Below are positions 1-9,625 of a stretch of 64,000 nt of DNA, one piece after another. Position 1 is the stretch's first letter. The number at the start of each line of letters is the position of its first letter. A model generated the notes under the pieces. It searched no databases and had not been told where the DNA came from. It was given only the letters and a program-made list of their open reading frames with translations. This stretch comes from GCA-2732755 sp965228265 (GTDB taxonomy: Bacteria; Planctomycetota; Phycisphaerae; Phycisphaerales; UBA1924), in contig OZ245804.1 of NCBI GenBank assembly GCA_965228265.1, positions 1,860,001 to 1,924,000 of the forward strand, written 5' to 3'. A program made the position numbers and the translations under genes.

Positions 1-1
1 C

Positions 2-103
2 CTGGCGGACATGAACGTGGTCGAGTCGATGGAGTTCTTCAAGGGCCGACTCGTCAAATCCAAGAGCAACGCCGAGTTCCTCATGACCATGTCGCTCGGC
101 TAA
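2..103 (+). CDS. C-terminal fragment of an unidentified protein
   Basis: Only the last 33 codons of a gene that starts left of the window are visible; the open frame enters at the edge and closes with TAA. The tail is a mixed-charge, helix-like stretch (ESMEFFKGRL) ending in LMTMSLG. I recognise no family motif in so short a piece and assign no function. The next gene begins 121 bases later on the same strand. That interval contains a GC-rich run and a TAGGCT hexamer at about 152-157 that could be the -10 element of the following genes. Confidence 0.6.
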   Translation: MADMNVVESMEFFKGRLVKSKSNAEFLMTMSLG

Positions 104-224
104 GACCTGCTCTCAGGCGGCGATGCCACCGGACGAGACGATCCCGGTGTGATAGGCTGACGGGTGCCCCGACCCGGGGGCACCCCCCGGAGGATCTGGG
201 CTGCCACTGATCAGACGCGCCAGC

Positions 225-536
225 ATGACACTGCTCTCGACGATCGCCACCGCGTGGGCGATCGCGATGGTGGTTTTCGGACTCATGCTGATCGCACGCT
301 CCCCGGTCGGGTGGCTCGAACAATCCATCGGTCTTCCCCGTACGACGTGGATTCTGCTCGGTCTTGCGAGCATCGGCGGGGGGCAGTTCGTATTCATGTT
401 CATGGTCGCCGATCGTCTCTGCCCGAACGCAGGACGGATGCCGGGGATCTGGCTGACCGAGATCATCATCGCGTGTCTCGGTCTGCTCGCGGTCGTGGCG
501 GTAGGTGCGGTGGCTCTGATGGGGCTTGTGATATGA
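225..536 (+). CDS. small hydrophobic membrane protein, unknown
   Basis: A 103-residue protein that is almost entirely hydrophobic, with three likely membrane segments (roughly residues 5-24, 40-62 and 76-101). A short loop between the second and third contains a cysteine and several prolines and glycines. It has no recognisable motif. Its stop codon overlaps the start of the next gene in an ATGA arrangement (533-536), so the two are probably translationally coupled and may act together at the membrane. There is no close Shine-Dalgarno site before the ATG, so the start is less certain than the frame. The coding assignment rests on the hydrophobic pattern and the coupling. Confidence 0.6.
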   Translation: MTLLSTIATAWAIAMVVFGLMLIARSPVGWLEQSIGLPRTTWILLGLASIGGGQFVFMFMVADRLCPNAGRMPGIWLTEIIIACLGLLAVVAVGAVALMGLVI

Positions 537-3076
537 CAACGGTCCGAAGTCTGTCTGTTCGGTTGGCATTGCTCGCGGTCATCGTGTGCGCCTCGGCGTG
601 GCCCTTTGCGGCCCGGGCGCAGGTCGCCGACGAGCAGGACGCCGTCAAGCGACTCGTGGCGCGTGAGATCGTGCGCACGGCTCTCATCGACCTGCGATCC
701 CAGACCCAGCCGGGGCCGGGCGATTACGCGGCTGCCTCCGCGATGCTCGGCATCGCCCGGAGCCTGACGCCCGATGACGCGAACCTGCTGCGCCGGCATA
801 TCGAATCCGAACGGGCCGCGGGCCACGAGCAGCGCGTGATGCAGCTGACGCGCGAGCTCGTCCGGCTCGATCCGAGCGACACCGTCGCGCAGCTCCGACT
901 GCTCTCCTGGAACGTGAGCCAGAAGCAGACCGTCGAAGAAAGGCTGGCGGTCTACGACCGATACCTCGGCCCCGACGGACAGAAAGCCATCACCGACCCC
1001 GCCGTGCGCAGCAGACTCGCGCTCGACGCGGCTCTGCTCCACCGCGAAGAAGGCAACGAGAAAGAGTTCGTGCGTCTGCTCTCGCTGGCGACCTCGCTCG
1101 ATTCATCGAACAAGGAAGCCGCGGCCCTGGCGTCCGCCTTCTACCAGGAACGCCGGAGCGACCCGGTCGCGATCCTCGAGCTGGCGATCAACGTCCTCCG
1201 CGCCGACCCGATCGATCCGAACCTGCACTTTGCCGTCGCGGCCACACTCGCGAACCACGGCGTGTTCGATCAGTCCCAACGCTTTCACAACAACGCCCGC
1301 AGACTCATCGCCGCCGACGGCGTGACACGCGACCCGGGTATCGAGACCGAGGCCTCCGTGCTCGTCTGGCAGACCGCCGGGCCCGAGCAACTGGTCGCCT
1401 CCCTCGAGCGTCAGCTCTTCGTCCAGCGCGAGGCCGCACGTCTCAGGATCGAACAGCTCGAGAAAATCGGTCAGCCCACCGAGGGCGTCGACAAGCCCGA
1501 GGACGTCCGCCTGCCGATCTACACCGAGCGTGTCCGCGTGCTCGCGGCTCTTGCGGCTCAGGACGACGTCGTCATCGAACGCTCGCTCCAGGACCTCGCC
1601 CAGAGCGTCCGCCCCGAGCTCGAAGACCTGAGCGAACGCATGAACTCGCCCTCGGCTCGTGAGAACGACCAGCTGATGAACATGCTCATCTCCAGGGCGG
1701 CCTCGATCACCACGGAACTCGTCGTCGCCAGGCTGATCGCCGGGCAAGAGACGCAGGTCGCGGCTCAGGACCTCGAGCAGATGCGGCCGGTCCTCGAGCG
1801 ATCGGCTCAGGCGCAGGTCGACGTGCTCGAATCGCTGGTGGTGCTCAGGCAGGGCCGGGTCGAGGAGGCGATCGAACGCTTCGAGCCGCTGTCTGAGATC
1901 TCAACGCTGGGCTCGGTCGGTCTGGGACTCGCGCTCGAGGCGGCCGGTCGTGAGGAAGAGGCGGCCGAGGCGTTCAAGAAAGCGGCGCTCTTCTCACCCG
2001 TTTCGCCCATCGGTGCTTACGCCAGGTCGATGTACCGGAACCTTGTTGGTGAGGAGCTTGTCTTCTCCGAGCACACGGACTCGATGCGACGCGTCGCCGA
2101 GGACGTGCCGCGATGGTTCGATCAGATGACCGCGGACCCGAACCGCTTCATGGCGATGACCGCAAGGCTGGTCCGCAACACGATCGACCCGTACGAGCAG
2201 CCGATCATCGAACTCGAGATCCGCAACACGGCTCCTATCGCGCTCGGGGTTGGCAGTGACCGACCGATCAACTCGCGCCTGATGATCGCACCCTCGATGG
2301 ACATCGCCTCGTTCCCGATGGACTCGGTGCTCCAGCCCGAGGTCGCCGATATGCAGCAGCGGATCAGGCTCACGCCGGGCGAGAGTTTCAGAATGCAGCT
2401 CTGGCCCGACCCGGGCCTGACGGGCTGGATCGCCGAGCTGAAATCCGCCCACCGCGTGCGCAATCGATGGGGCCTGATCCAGGGCTTCGAGATCGGGCAG
2501 CGCCAGATCTACATCCCGGGCCCCATGTGCCTGAGCACCGAGACCGGGCAGCTCACCCGGCGTCCCGACGAACGCGTGCGGGCCAACATGTCCGACCTGA
2601 TCCGCGAGCTCGAGTTGTACGAAGACACGAGGCTCATCCGACTGCTCCCGACCATCCGGGCCGCACTGACCGACCCCGATCGCCTCGGCGGACCGCCCTC
2701 GGCTGAGGACGTCGGACGCGTCGCGGGCGTGCTCGCCTCCCGGTACCCCTCCCTCTCGCGCGAGGCCAAACTCGCGGTCATCGCCATCGCACCGCACAGC
2801 ATCCTTTGCCCCGGCATGGAACAGCTCGATCAGCGGCTGCTCGCCGAGACCGACCCAGCGCTGCTGACCGCAACGATCCTGACCCGCGTCAAGGACGCGG
2901 GCGACCCGGCTCTCTCACGCGCCGAGGCCTCCGATGACCCGACGCTCTCGGGCCTGGCCCGCGTGCTCAAGGCGCGGCTTGAGGCCGAGGAACCCAAGGG
3001 CTTTGCGCTCATGGGCTCGCCCGGCTCGCACCTGCCCGCGCCGCCCGAGCACCCGGAAGCGATCGAGCCCGAGTGA
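533..3076 (+). CDS. secreted TPR-like repeat protein, unknown function
   Basis: An 847-residue protein with a clear N-terminal signal peptide: basic start, hydrophobic core, and an ARAQ-type cleavage site near residue 30. It is therefore probably exported. The mature N-terminal half is alanine-rich and helical and looks like tetratricopeptide repeats; a good example is near residues 445-500, with the AFKKAALFSP-type spacing typical of TPR helices. From about residue 540 the composition changes to a more beta-like segment (IELEIRNTAP), then returns to helices. The start is set by the ATGA overlap with the preceding gene, which also puts the signal peptide at the very N-terminus. The frame stays open upstream to about base 164, but that part lacks a signal sequence and is not used. 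Substrate and role are unknown. Confidence 0.8.
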   Translation: MTTVRSLSVRLALLAVIVCASAWPFAARAQVADEQDAVKRLVAREIVRTALIDLRSQTQPGPGDYAAASAMLGIARSLTPDDANLLRRHIESERAAGHEQRVMQLTRELVRLDPSDTVAQLRLLSWNVSQKQTVEERLAVYDRYLGPDGQKAITDPAVRSRLALDAALLHREEGNEKEFVRLLSLATSLDSSNKEAAALASAFYQERRSDPVAILELAINVLRADPIDPNLHFAVAATLANHGVFDQSQRFHNNARRLIAADGVTRDPGIETEASVLVWQTAGPEQLVASLERQLFVQREAARLRIEQLEKIGQPTEGVDKPEDVRLPIYTERVRVLAALAAQDDVVIERSLQDLAQSVRPELEDLSERMNSPSARENDQLMNMLISRAASITTELVVARLIAGQETQVAAQDLEQMRPVLERSAQAQVDVLESLVVLRQGRVEEAIERFEPLSEISTLGSVGLGLALEAAGREEEAAEAFKKAALFSPVSPIGAYARSMYRNLVGEELVFSEHTDSMRRVAEDVPRWFDQMTADPNRFMAMTARLVRNTIDPYEQPIIELEIRNTAPIALGVGSDRPINSRLMIAPSMDIASFPMDSVLQPEVADMQQRIRLTPGESFRMQLWPDPGLTGWIAELKSAHRVRNRWGLIQGFEIGQRQIYIPGPMCLSTETGQLTRRPDERVRANMSDLIRELELYEDTRLIRLLPTIRAALTDPDRLGGPPSAEDVGRVAGVLASRYPSLSREAKLAVIAIAPHSILCPGMEQLDQRLLAETDPALLTATILTRVKDAGDPALSRAEASDDPTLSGLARVLKARLEAEEPKGFALMGSPGSHLPAPPEHPEAIEPE

Positions 3077-4002
3077 TGAGCGACCAGGGCGCACGAAACC
3101 GCGCCACGCGCAAGCTCGTGGGCTTTGCGCTCGGGTTGCTGCTCATCGGGGCAGCCGTGTTTGTCCTCGCCCGGAATCAGCACGACCTCCATAGCGCGAT
3201 CGACTCGGCCCGTCACGCGCCCGTCTGGATCGCAGTGCTCGCGGTGGTCTTGCCGCTGGGCAACGCCGGGTTCGTCTCGCTCTCGTTCTGGACGCTCATG
3301 CGCCGGTTCGGGCGCGTGCCCTTCGGCGACATGCTCGCGCTGATCTGCTCGGCCTGGCTCCTCAACTACCTCCCGATGCGCCCGGGCCTGATCGGAAGGC
3401 TCGCGTTCCACAAGCTCGTGCACGGCGTCAGCTTCAAGTCCTCAGTCGCCGTCTCGGTCGCACTCGCACTCATGACGGGTCTCGCCGCGGCGCACATGCT
3501 CGCCGTCGGCATCGCGATGACCAAAGGCCCCGCTGTGGGGATCGCGGTCCTGATCGTTTCCATCGTGGGTGTGTACGCGCTTGCGGGCTTTGCTGCCGAC
3601 CGAAGCCCCGCCGGCTCGGTGCCCAGGCGTGACCTGCGCATCGCGCTGCTCTACCGCTACGGCGACATGCTCGTCTGGTCGCTCCGCATGTGGGCGTGCT
3701 TTGCGATCGTGGGCGCCGAGCTGGATATCCAGGCCGCGATTCTGATCGCCGCGGCTGTGCAACTGGCGTACCTCTTCCCGCTGACCGGCGCGGGTCTGGG
3801 CGTGGTCGAATGGGCGGTCGGGCTGATCGCGACACTGGTTGTGGTGGACGCCACGCCCGAGATCGGGATCGCCGCCTCGCTCATCAACCGCGTCGCCGAG
3901 CTGCTGGTCGCTGTGCCCGCAGGGCTCGTCGGCTCGGCATACATCGCCAAGAGGCGCGTCAAAGCCGGGAATTCTCCGGACGTTCAGAGCGCCCAGGCCT
4001 GA
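3076..4002 (+). CDS. flippase-like integral membrane protein (LPG synthase TM / UPF0104 type)
   Basis: A 308-residue polytopic protein with about seven to eight hydrophobic segments. It resembles the lysylphosphatidylglycerol synthase transmembrane region (the AglD/MprF flippase-like superfamily), including the LLNYLPMRPG segment near residues 95-105 and the late glycine-rich PLTGAGLGVVEW stretch that family members share in the form P.P.G.G..E. Such proteins are thought to move lipid-linked substrates across the membrane; no aminoacyl-transferase domain is attached here. The GTGATG at 3073 offers a GTG three bases earlier, but I prefer ATG 3076, which sits on the preceding stop (TGATG). Coupling with the secreted TPR-like protein suggests a shared envelope role, which is inference. 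Confidence 0.7.
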   Translation: MSDQGARNRATRKLVGFALGLLLIGAAVFVLARNQHDLHSAIDSARHAPVWIAVLAVVLPLGNAGFVSLSFWTLMRRFGRVPFGDMLALICSAWLLNYLPMRPGLIGRLAFHKLVHGVSFKSSVAVSVALALMTGLAAAHMLAVGIAMTKGPAVGIAVLIVSIVGVYALAGFAADRSPAGSVPRRDLRIALLYRYGDMLVWSLRMWACFAIVGAELDIQAAILIAAAVQLAYLFPLTGAGLGVVEWAVGLIATLVVVDATPEIGIAASLINRVAELLVAVPAGLVGSAYIAKRRVKAGNSPDVQSAQA

Positions 4003-4092
4003 TTTCCACCTCTTGCTATACGCAGAATCCGATCGTGCCGATCCATCAGGGGAGTCTCTGCGTACTCTTGTTCGGAAGGCGCACGGAACGCG

Positions 4093-5211
<1,119 letters not shown>

Positions 5212-5265
5212 GCTCCGGGGTGCATCCTGGCCGGGCGTGCCGGCGAATCAGGGAACAGACCCGCC

Positions 5266-5853
5266 ATGCTGCTCTTTGTCTTCTTTGCGGTCCTCGTGTG
5301 GTACGGCTCCTTCCAGGGGCGGCGCCGTCTGGGTGGACTGGCGGCCCTGGCGGGCGGGCTGTTCGTGCTGCTGATGGTCAACGCCGTCCACTTCCGCATC
5401 GCGCAGATCTTCGAGTACGAAGAACTCGTCCCCGTCTTCCGCGTGCTGCTCTACCCGTACATCGTGATGGTCATGTGTGTCGGGCTCTTTCTGGTGACGC
5501 TCCCGATCGACCTGCCCCGGGGCGAGATCAACTGCAAGGCGTGCCGATACGACCTGACCGATCTGAAACAGGAAGTGCTCGACGGCGACCCGTGCCCCGA
5601 ATGCGGCGCCACACTCGCCGAGGCCGCCACGCGCAAAGGCCGGCGATTGGCGCGCAAACGCAGACATGCCAGAAGCAAGCTCGCGCCGGAGCCGGTGGCG
5701 GGATTGACACTGGGGTTAGCCGCGCACGAGCCGGACGAAGCCGCCGATGATCAGCACGAGCACCGGCAGGCCTCCGATGAAGACCCACTGGATCGCGCGT
5801 CTGCGGGTGGGGTCCATGGGCTGGACGATCGCCAGCGCGGCTGCATCGCCTGA
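5266..5853 (+). CDS. membrane protein with C-terminal zinc ribbon
   Basis: The first 82 residues form about three membrane segments (roughly 1-14, 23-41, 58-80). A four-cysteine zinc ribbon follows: CKACRYDL at residues 90-97 and CPECG at 110-114. The CxxCxYDL...CPECG pairing recurs in planctomycete membrane proteins; its role is not known to me. The frame continues past the ribbon through a basic segment and then runs 138 bases into the 3' end of the oppositely oriented GldG-like gene. That overlapping tail is rich in D, E, H and Q, as expected for antisense reading of a coding region. The natural end may therefore be nearer 5700: a one-base shift would meet TGA at 5705-5707. Confidence 0.6.
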   Translation: MLLFVFFAVLVWYGSFQGRRRLGGLAALAGGLFVLLMVNAVHFRIAQIFEYEELVPVFRVLLYPYIVMVMCVGLFLVTLPIDLPRGEINCKACRYDLTDLKQEVLDGDPCPECGATLAEAATRKGRRLARKRRHARSKLAPEPVAGLTLGLAAHEPDEAADDQHEHRQASDEDPLDRASAGGVHGLDDRQRGCIA

Positions 5854-7800
5854 GCGGGCGATCATGTCGTCGTGACCGGCGAGCCACTCGATCGCGCTCT
5901 GCGCAAACTCCGTGTTGCCCGGGCTCGTCTCGACGAGACGCCCCTCGATCTCCGCCTTCCGGCGAGCGACCATGTCGAACAGCCACAGGTGCGAGCCGAC
6001 AACGATCACGCGCTGTTCGCGCTCACCGACGGCTCGTTTGGTCGCCATCGCAACGACGCCCTCGCCCACGTCCGCGTCGCGCGAGCCGCCGGGCGTGGGG
6101 GCGTTCCCGATCCCGGGGCGATCCTCGGCGCTGGTCCGCCAGTACCCGGTCCACTCGGCTTCACGCCAGGCGCTGGGCTGGTCGAGACGCACGAGCGGCC
6201 AGGCCTCGCCCGCATCCTCCGTGAGGTCGATCACCACGGGCCAGGTCAGGCGGACGGGTCGGCCCTGGATGACCTCGGCGAGCGCAAAGCCCGACTCGCC
6301 CGGGACGATCAGCTGCTCCCACTCGACGAAACGCTGACCACCCACGTTGCTCTCCGAGAGAACGGGTTTGCCCGTGTCGGCTGCGAGGCCGAGGGCCTCG
6401 AGAGGCTTGGCGATCGGGTCGTCCTCACCCACACCCGGCAGGGTCGAGGGCGCGAGATTCACCATGACCGAGTGCCCCTCGCTGAGAAGCTGCTCGAGGA
6501 GCGAGCCGGTGCGGATGGCAAGCTCGACGCCGCCCGAGGCGGTGGTGGAGAGGCCCGTCACGATGAAGACCGTGCCCGGTTCCTTCGCCGCCAGTGCGAC
6601 CTCGACAGGCATCTCGTGCGAGAGAGTGATGGGCCATTCGAGCCAGCGCACGCCGAGGACCTCGGTGCTCCGCAGAAGCTGGCTCAGTGCGCCCCGCTCT
6701 TCGAGCAGGCGCATCTCGCTCGCGTGGACAAGGACCACCGTTGTGCGCGGGCCGGGCGACATCGTTGTGGACAGGGCGCTGACGAGCAGCGTCTCGGCGT
6801 GGCGTCCGGCGTCGATGCGGGCCGCGCCCGGGGCCGGGTTGGGGACAAGCTGGTCGATCGTGATCGCGCCAAGCTCGCCAGATGGCCCGATGACGATCGC
6901 GGCCTCGCCCGAGGCCAGCGCGTGCGCCACGCGTGAGAGCACGGGCAGGGGGCCGGTCGCCGCCGCATCGATCGAGAGGGCCGAGGCGTCCGCGGCGGCC
7001 GACATCGAGCGGATGAGCGACTGGATCTGCGTGCGACCTTCAGGAGAGAGCTTCTCGTCCTGAGCACGGTGGCTCAGATCGCTCGTGGCATTCCGGATGA
7101 GCTGGTTCAGGGCGGCGTGGGTCTCGGTGATGAGCCGGCGCGACTGGCCCACATCGGGGACCGCGATCTCGCCAAGCTGCTGACCCAGAAGCTGCTCGAC
7201 ACGGGTGCTGATCTCGGTGACCTGCCCCGAGGCGAGGCGGAAATAGGAGGCCTGCTGCGTCATGGGCGTGATCCAGGGGTTCACGCCCCCGGCGTCGGGC
7301 TCGCGCATCTCGGGCAGGCTCTGGATGCCCGAGGCCCAGTCTTTCATCTGCACGGCGAGTTCGTCGAGCGACGCCAGCGCGGATCGCGTGGTGGCGACCG
7401 CTTGCTCGGTCTCCTCGGCGCGTTCGTCCGCGAGTCGGGCGATGAGCGATTCGAACTGCTCCTGCCCGGTCGCGGTGGCGGTATCGACCACGGTTGTGCG
7501 CAGGTTCAGTGAGGCCCGCTCGAGCTCGTCGAGCATGTCGAGCACGCGGGCCATCGATGTCCGGTCGCGCGTGGGGGCGGAGATCGACGCGGCGAGAATG
7601 ATCTCCGACTGACCCGTCAGCGATTCGAGGACGGCCAACGAGCGGGGCGAGGGCTTGAGCGCGCCCGTGCTCGTGACGTCGGCGCGCCAGGCGAAGCGGT
7701 GCCCGAGGACGTTGAGCGCGATGACGATGAGGACCGTCGCCAGAATGCCGACGATCGTCACGAGTGTGCGCGAGAATCTGGAGGGTGCATTGGTGCTCAT
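5716..7800 (-). CDS. GldG-like ABC-system auxiliary membrane protein
   Basis: A 694-residue protein with one N-terminal membrane segment (about residues 10-31), a long periplasmic-type region and one C-terminal membrane segment ending in RLVRG. This architecture, and its position after an ABC-2 permease and an ATPase, match the GldG family (ABC-type uncharacterised transport domain) of gliding-type Gld exporters. The middle contains long helical stretches with paired E and R residues that probably form coiled coils. The start is the ATG at 7798-7800, overlapping the permease stop by 4 bases; the frame is open further upstream but there it reads across the permease gene. The exported substrate is unknown. 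Its 3' end overlaps the convergent zinc-ribbon gene. Confidence 0.75.
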   Translation of the reverse strand: MSTNAPSRFSRTLVTIVGILATVLIVIALNVLGHRFAWRADVTSTGALKPSPRSLAVLESLTGQSEIILAASISAPTRDRTSMARVLDMLDELERASLNLRTTVVDTATATGQEQFESLIARLADERAEETEQAVATTRSALASLDELAVQMKDWASGIQSLPEMREPDAGGVNPWITPMTQQASYFRLASGQVTEISTRVEQLLGQQLGEIAVPDVGQSRRLITETHAALNQLIRNATSDLSHRAQDEKLSPEGRTQIQSLIRSMSAAADASALSIDAAATGPLPVLSRVAHALASGEAAIVIGPSGELGAITIDQLVPNPAPGAARIDAGRHAETLLVSALSTTMSPGPRTTVVLVHASEMRLLEERGALSQLLRSTEVLGVRWLEWPITLSHEMPVEVALAAKEPGTVFIVTGLSTTASGGVELAIRTGSLLEQLLSEGHSVMVNLAPSTLPGVGEDDPIAKPLEALGLAADTGKPVLSESNVGGQRFVEWEQLIVPGESGFALAEVIQGRPVRLTWPVVIDLTEDAGEAWPLVRLDQPSAWREAEWTGYWRTSAEDRPGIGNAPTPGGSRDADVGEGVVAMATKRAVGEREQRVIVVGSHLWLFDMVARRKAEIEGRLVETSPGNTEFAQSAIEWLAGHDDMIARSGDAAALAIVQPMDPTRRRAIQWVFIGGLPVLVLIIGGFVRLVRG

Positions 7801-8519
7801 CGCCACCTCCGGGCTTCGAGGGCGCAGGTCGCGAAGGTGAGCAGGCCCGCGGAGATGGAGAGGAAGAAGACGACGTGCCGGGTGTCGATGGTGCCGCGGG
7901 CGAAGTCGTCGATGCGTATGGAGTACGAGGCGGCGGCGAGCTTGGAGCCGATCTCTTGACCGACGTGCTGGGGGGCGATGTTGGTGATGAGCACCCAGCA
8001 AATGAGCGTGAGCATGGTGCCGAGGAAGGCGAGGGTCTGGCTGTCGGTGAGCGTGGAGGCGAGCGTGCCGAGCGCCAGGCAGAGGCAGCCGAAGAGGAAG
8101 AGGCTCAGGTACCCGGCGGCGATCGGGCCGGGGTCCGGGCTCGGGTCGCTGACGAGGGCGAGCGTGCCCGCGTGGATGAGCGTGGGCAGGAGCATGAGGA
8201 CGAGGAACGCCAATGCGCCCAGGTACTTGCCGAGGACGATCTGGGCGCTGGTGACGGGGCTCGAGGCGAGCAGCTCGAAGGTACCCGTGCGGAACTCCTC
8301 GCTGAAGAGCCGCATGGAGACGGCCGGGGCGACGAGGACCAGCATCAGGGTGGTGGTGCCAAAGAGGGGGCGGAGCGTGGCGGGCTGCCCGGGGGCGAGT
8401 GCGCCAAAGACGAAGACGGTGCCCGTGAGGAAGAGGAAGAGGGCGAGGACGATCCAGCCCACGGGCGTGCGGAAGAGCGAGGAGAGTTCGCGTCGGGCGA
8501 GCGTGAGGATGGTCATCAT
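7797..8519 (-). CDS. ABC-2 type permease, GldF-like
   Basis: A 240-residue membrane protein with about six hydrophobic segments, beginning with the typical ABC-2 pattern in which an N-terminal helix carries a short amphipathic lead (LARRELSSLFRTPVGW). The motif FSEEFRTGTFELL, near residues 72-84, is the conserved cytoplasmic segment of GldF and related ABC-2 permeases, normally followed by VL.K......L as seen here. It overlaps the ATPase gene upstream and the GldG-like gene downstream by 4 bases each, so the three genes form one translationally coupled exporter operon. The ligand is unknown. Confidence 0.85.
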   Translation of the reverse strand: MMTILTLARRELSSLFRTPVGWIVLALFLFLTGTVFVFGALAPGQPATLRPLFGTTTLMLVLVAPAVSMRLFSEEFRTGTFELLASSPVTSAQIVLGKYLGALAFLVLMLLPTLIHAGTLALVSDPSPDPGPIAAGYLSLFLFGCLCLALGTLASTLTDSQTLAFLGTMLTLICWVLITNIAPQHVGQEIGSKLAAASYSIRIDDFARGTIDTRHVVFFLSISAGLLTFATCALEARRWR

Positions 8520-9484
8520 GCCTCCCCCCCCGCGTTTTGGGCGGCGTCATCGAGCACGCGAACGAAGACCTCTTCGAGGCCGACGGTTTCGGGCCTGAGG
8601 AGTCTGATCGGGCACTTGGCGGCGGCGAGCGCGACGCCGGTGAGCTGGAGCGGGTCCGGGGCTTCGGGGTCGGTCTGGGGAGCGGGGCGGATGGTGCAAT
8701 GCCACCAGCCCTCTTCGAGTGGTGTCGTTTGGAGCGCGCAACCGGGGAGAGCCTGCTTGATGGCGAACTCGATGGCGGCGAGGTGTCCGCGGACCTCGGC
8801 GATGCAGCCGCCCGTGCCGGCGGAGGCGCAGAGCTCTTCGGGTGTGCCGTCGGCTAGGACGCGTCCGGCCCCGATGATGATGACGCGTTGGCAGGTGCGT
8901 TCGATCTCGGGGAGGATGTGCGAGCTGACGAGGACGGTTCGGTTCTGCGCGAGGTCGCCGATGAGGGAGCGTGCTTCGCGGATCTGGGTGGGGTCGAGGC
9001 CGTTGGTCGGCTCGTCGAGGATGAGGACTTTGGGGTCGTGAAGGAGGGCGGCCGCGAGGGCGACGCGCTGGCGGTAGCCCTTGCTGAGCTGGCCGATGCG
9101 TCTGTGTGCGACGTCGGTGAGCTGGCACTCGGCGAGGACGGCGTGGACGCGGTTGCGGCGTCGGCGGGCGGGGATGCCAAGGACGCCCGCGCGGTAGCGC
9201 AGGAATGACCGGACAGCCATCTCCGGGTAGGAGGGGGCCGACTCGGGGAGATACCCGAAGTGCCTGCGGGCCTTGGTGGGGTGAGCGAGGGCGTCGACGT
9301 CGGCGATGCGGATGGAGCCCTGTTGGGGTCGCAGGATGCCCGTCAGCATTCGGAGGGTGGTGGTCTTGCCGGCCCCGTTTGGGCCGAGCAGGCCGACGGT
9401 TTGTCCGGCGGGAATAGAGAAGCCGGCACCCCGGACGGCGTGGACGGCCCCGAACCAGCGATGGAGGTCAGACACATCAATCAT
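8516..9484 (-). CDS. ABC transporter ATPase, GldA-like
   Basis: A 322-residue ATP-binding subunit. The Walker A motif GPNGAGKT is at residues 34-41, the signature LSKGYRQR at 133-140, and Walker B LILDE at 154-158, followed by PTNGLDP. The fold ends near residue 215; the remaining 100 residues are a C-terminal domain typical of GldA/CcmA-type ATPases that drive ABC-2 permeases. It is the first gene of the three-gene Gld-like operon. The start ATG has no Shine-Dalgarno sequence, but TACTGT lies 9 bases upstream (9494-9499), consistent with a leaderless or near-leaderless message. Energising export by the two downstream proteins is the likely role. Confidence 0.9.
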   Translation of the reverse strand: MIDVSDLHRWFGAVHAVRGAGFSIPAGQTVGLLGPNGAGKTTTLRMLTGILRPQQGSIRIADVDALAHPTKARRHFGYLPESAPSYPEMAVRSFLRYRAGVLGIPARRRRNRVHAVLAECQLTDVAHRRIGQLSKGYRQRVALAAALLHDPKVLILDEPTNGLDPTQIREARSLIGDLAQNRTVLVSSHILPEIERTCQRVIIIGAGRVLADGTPEELCASAGTGGCIAEVRGHLAAIEFAIKQALPGCALQTTPLEEGWWHCTIRPAPQTDPEAPDPLQLTGVALAAAKCPIRLLRPETVGLEEVFVRVLDDAAQNAGGEA

Positions 9485-9493
9485 GAATCAATC

Positions 9494-9499
9494 ACAGTA
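9494..9499 (-). promoter_or_regulatory. -10-like TACTGT before the GldA-like gene
   Basis: TACTGT on the minus strand ends 9 bases before the ATG, with no ribosome binding site in between. Transcription starting 6-8 bases past this hexamer would begin at or next to the start codon. No clear -35 element is visible. Confidence 0.45.
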
Positions 9500-9601
9500 C
9501 TCGGACCTCGAAAGCCGATGTCAAGCCCGGTTTGGCATCGGTCGAAAGACCTATTTGGGGCCAAAGCTGGAGGTTGTCGCCGGATTTCGGGATCATTCGG
9601 C

Positions 9602-9607
9602 TAGACT
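9602..9607 (+). promoter_or_regulatory. -10-like TAGACT before the PAS/GAF/receiver gene
   Basis: TAGACT lies 18 bases before the ATG at 9626, which would leave a leader of only about ten bases. The segment between the two contains no good Shine-Dalgarno match. Confidence 0.35.
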
Positions 9608-9625
9608 CACGCGAAAGACTATGAG

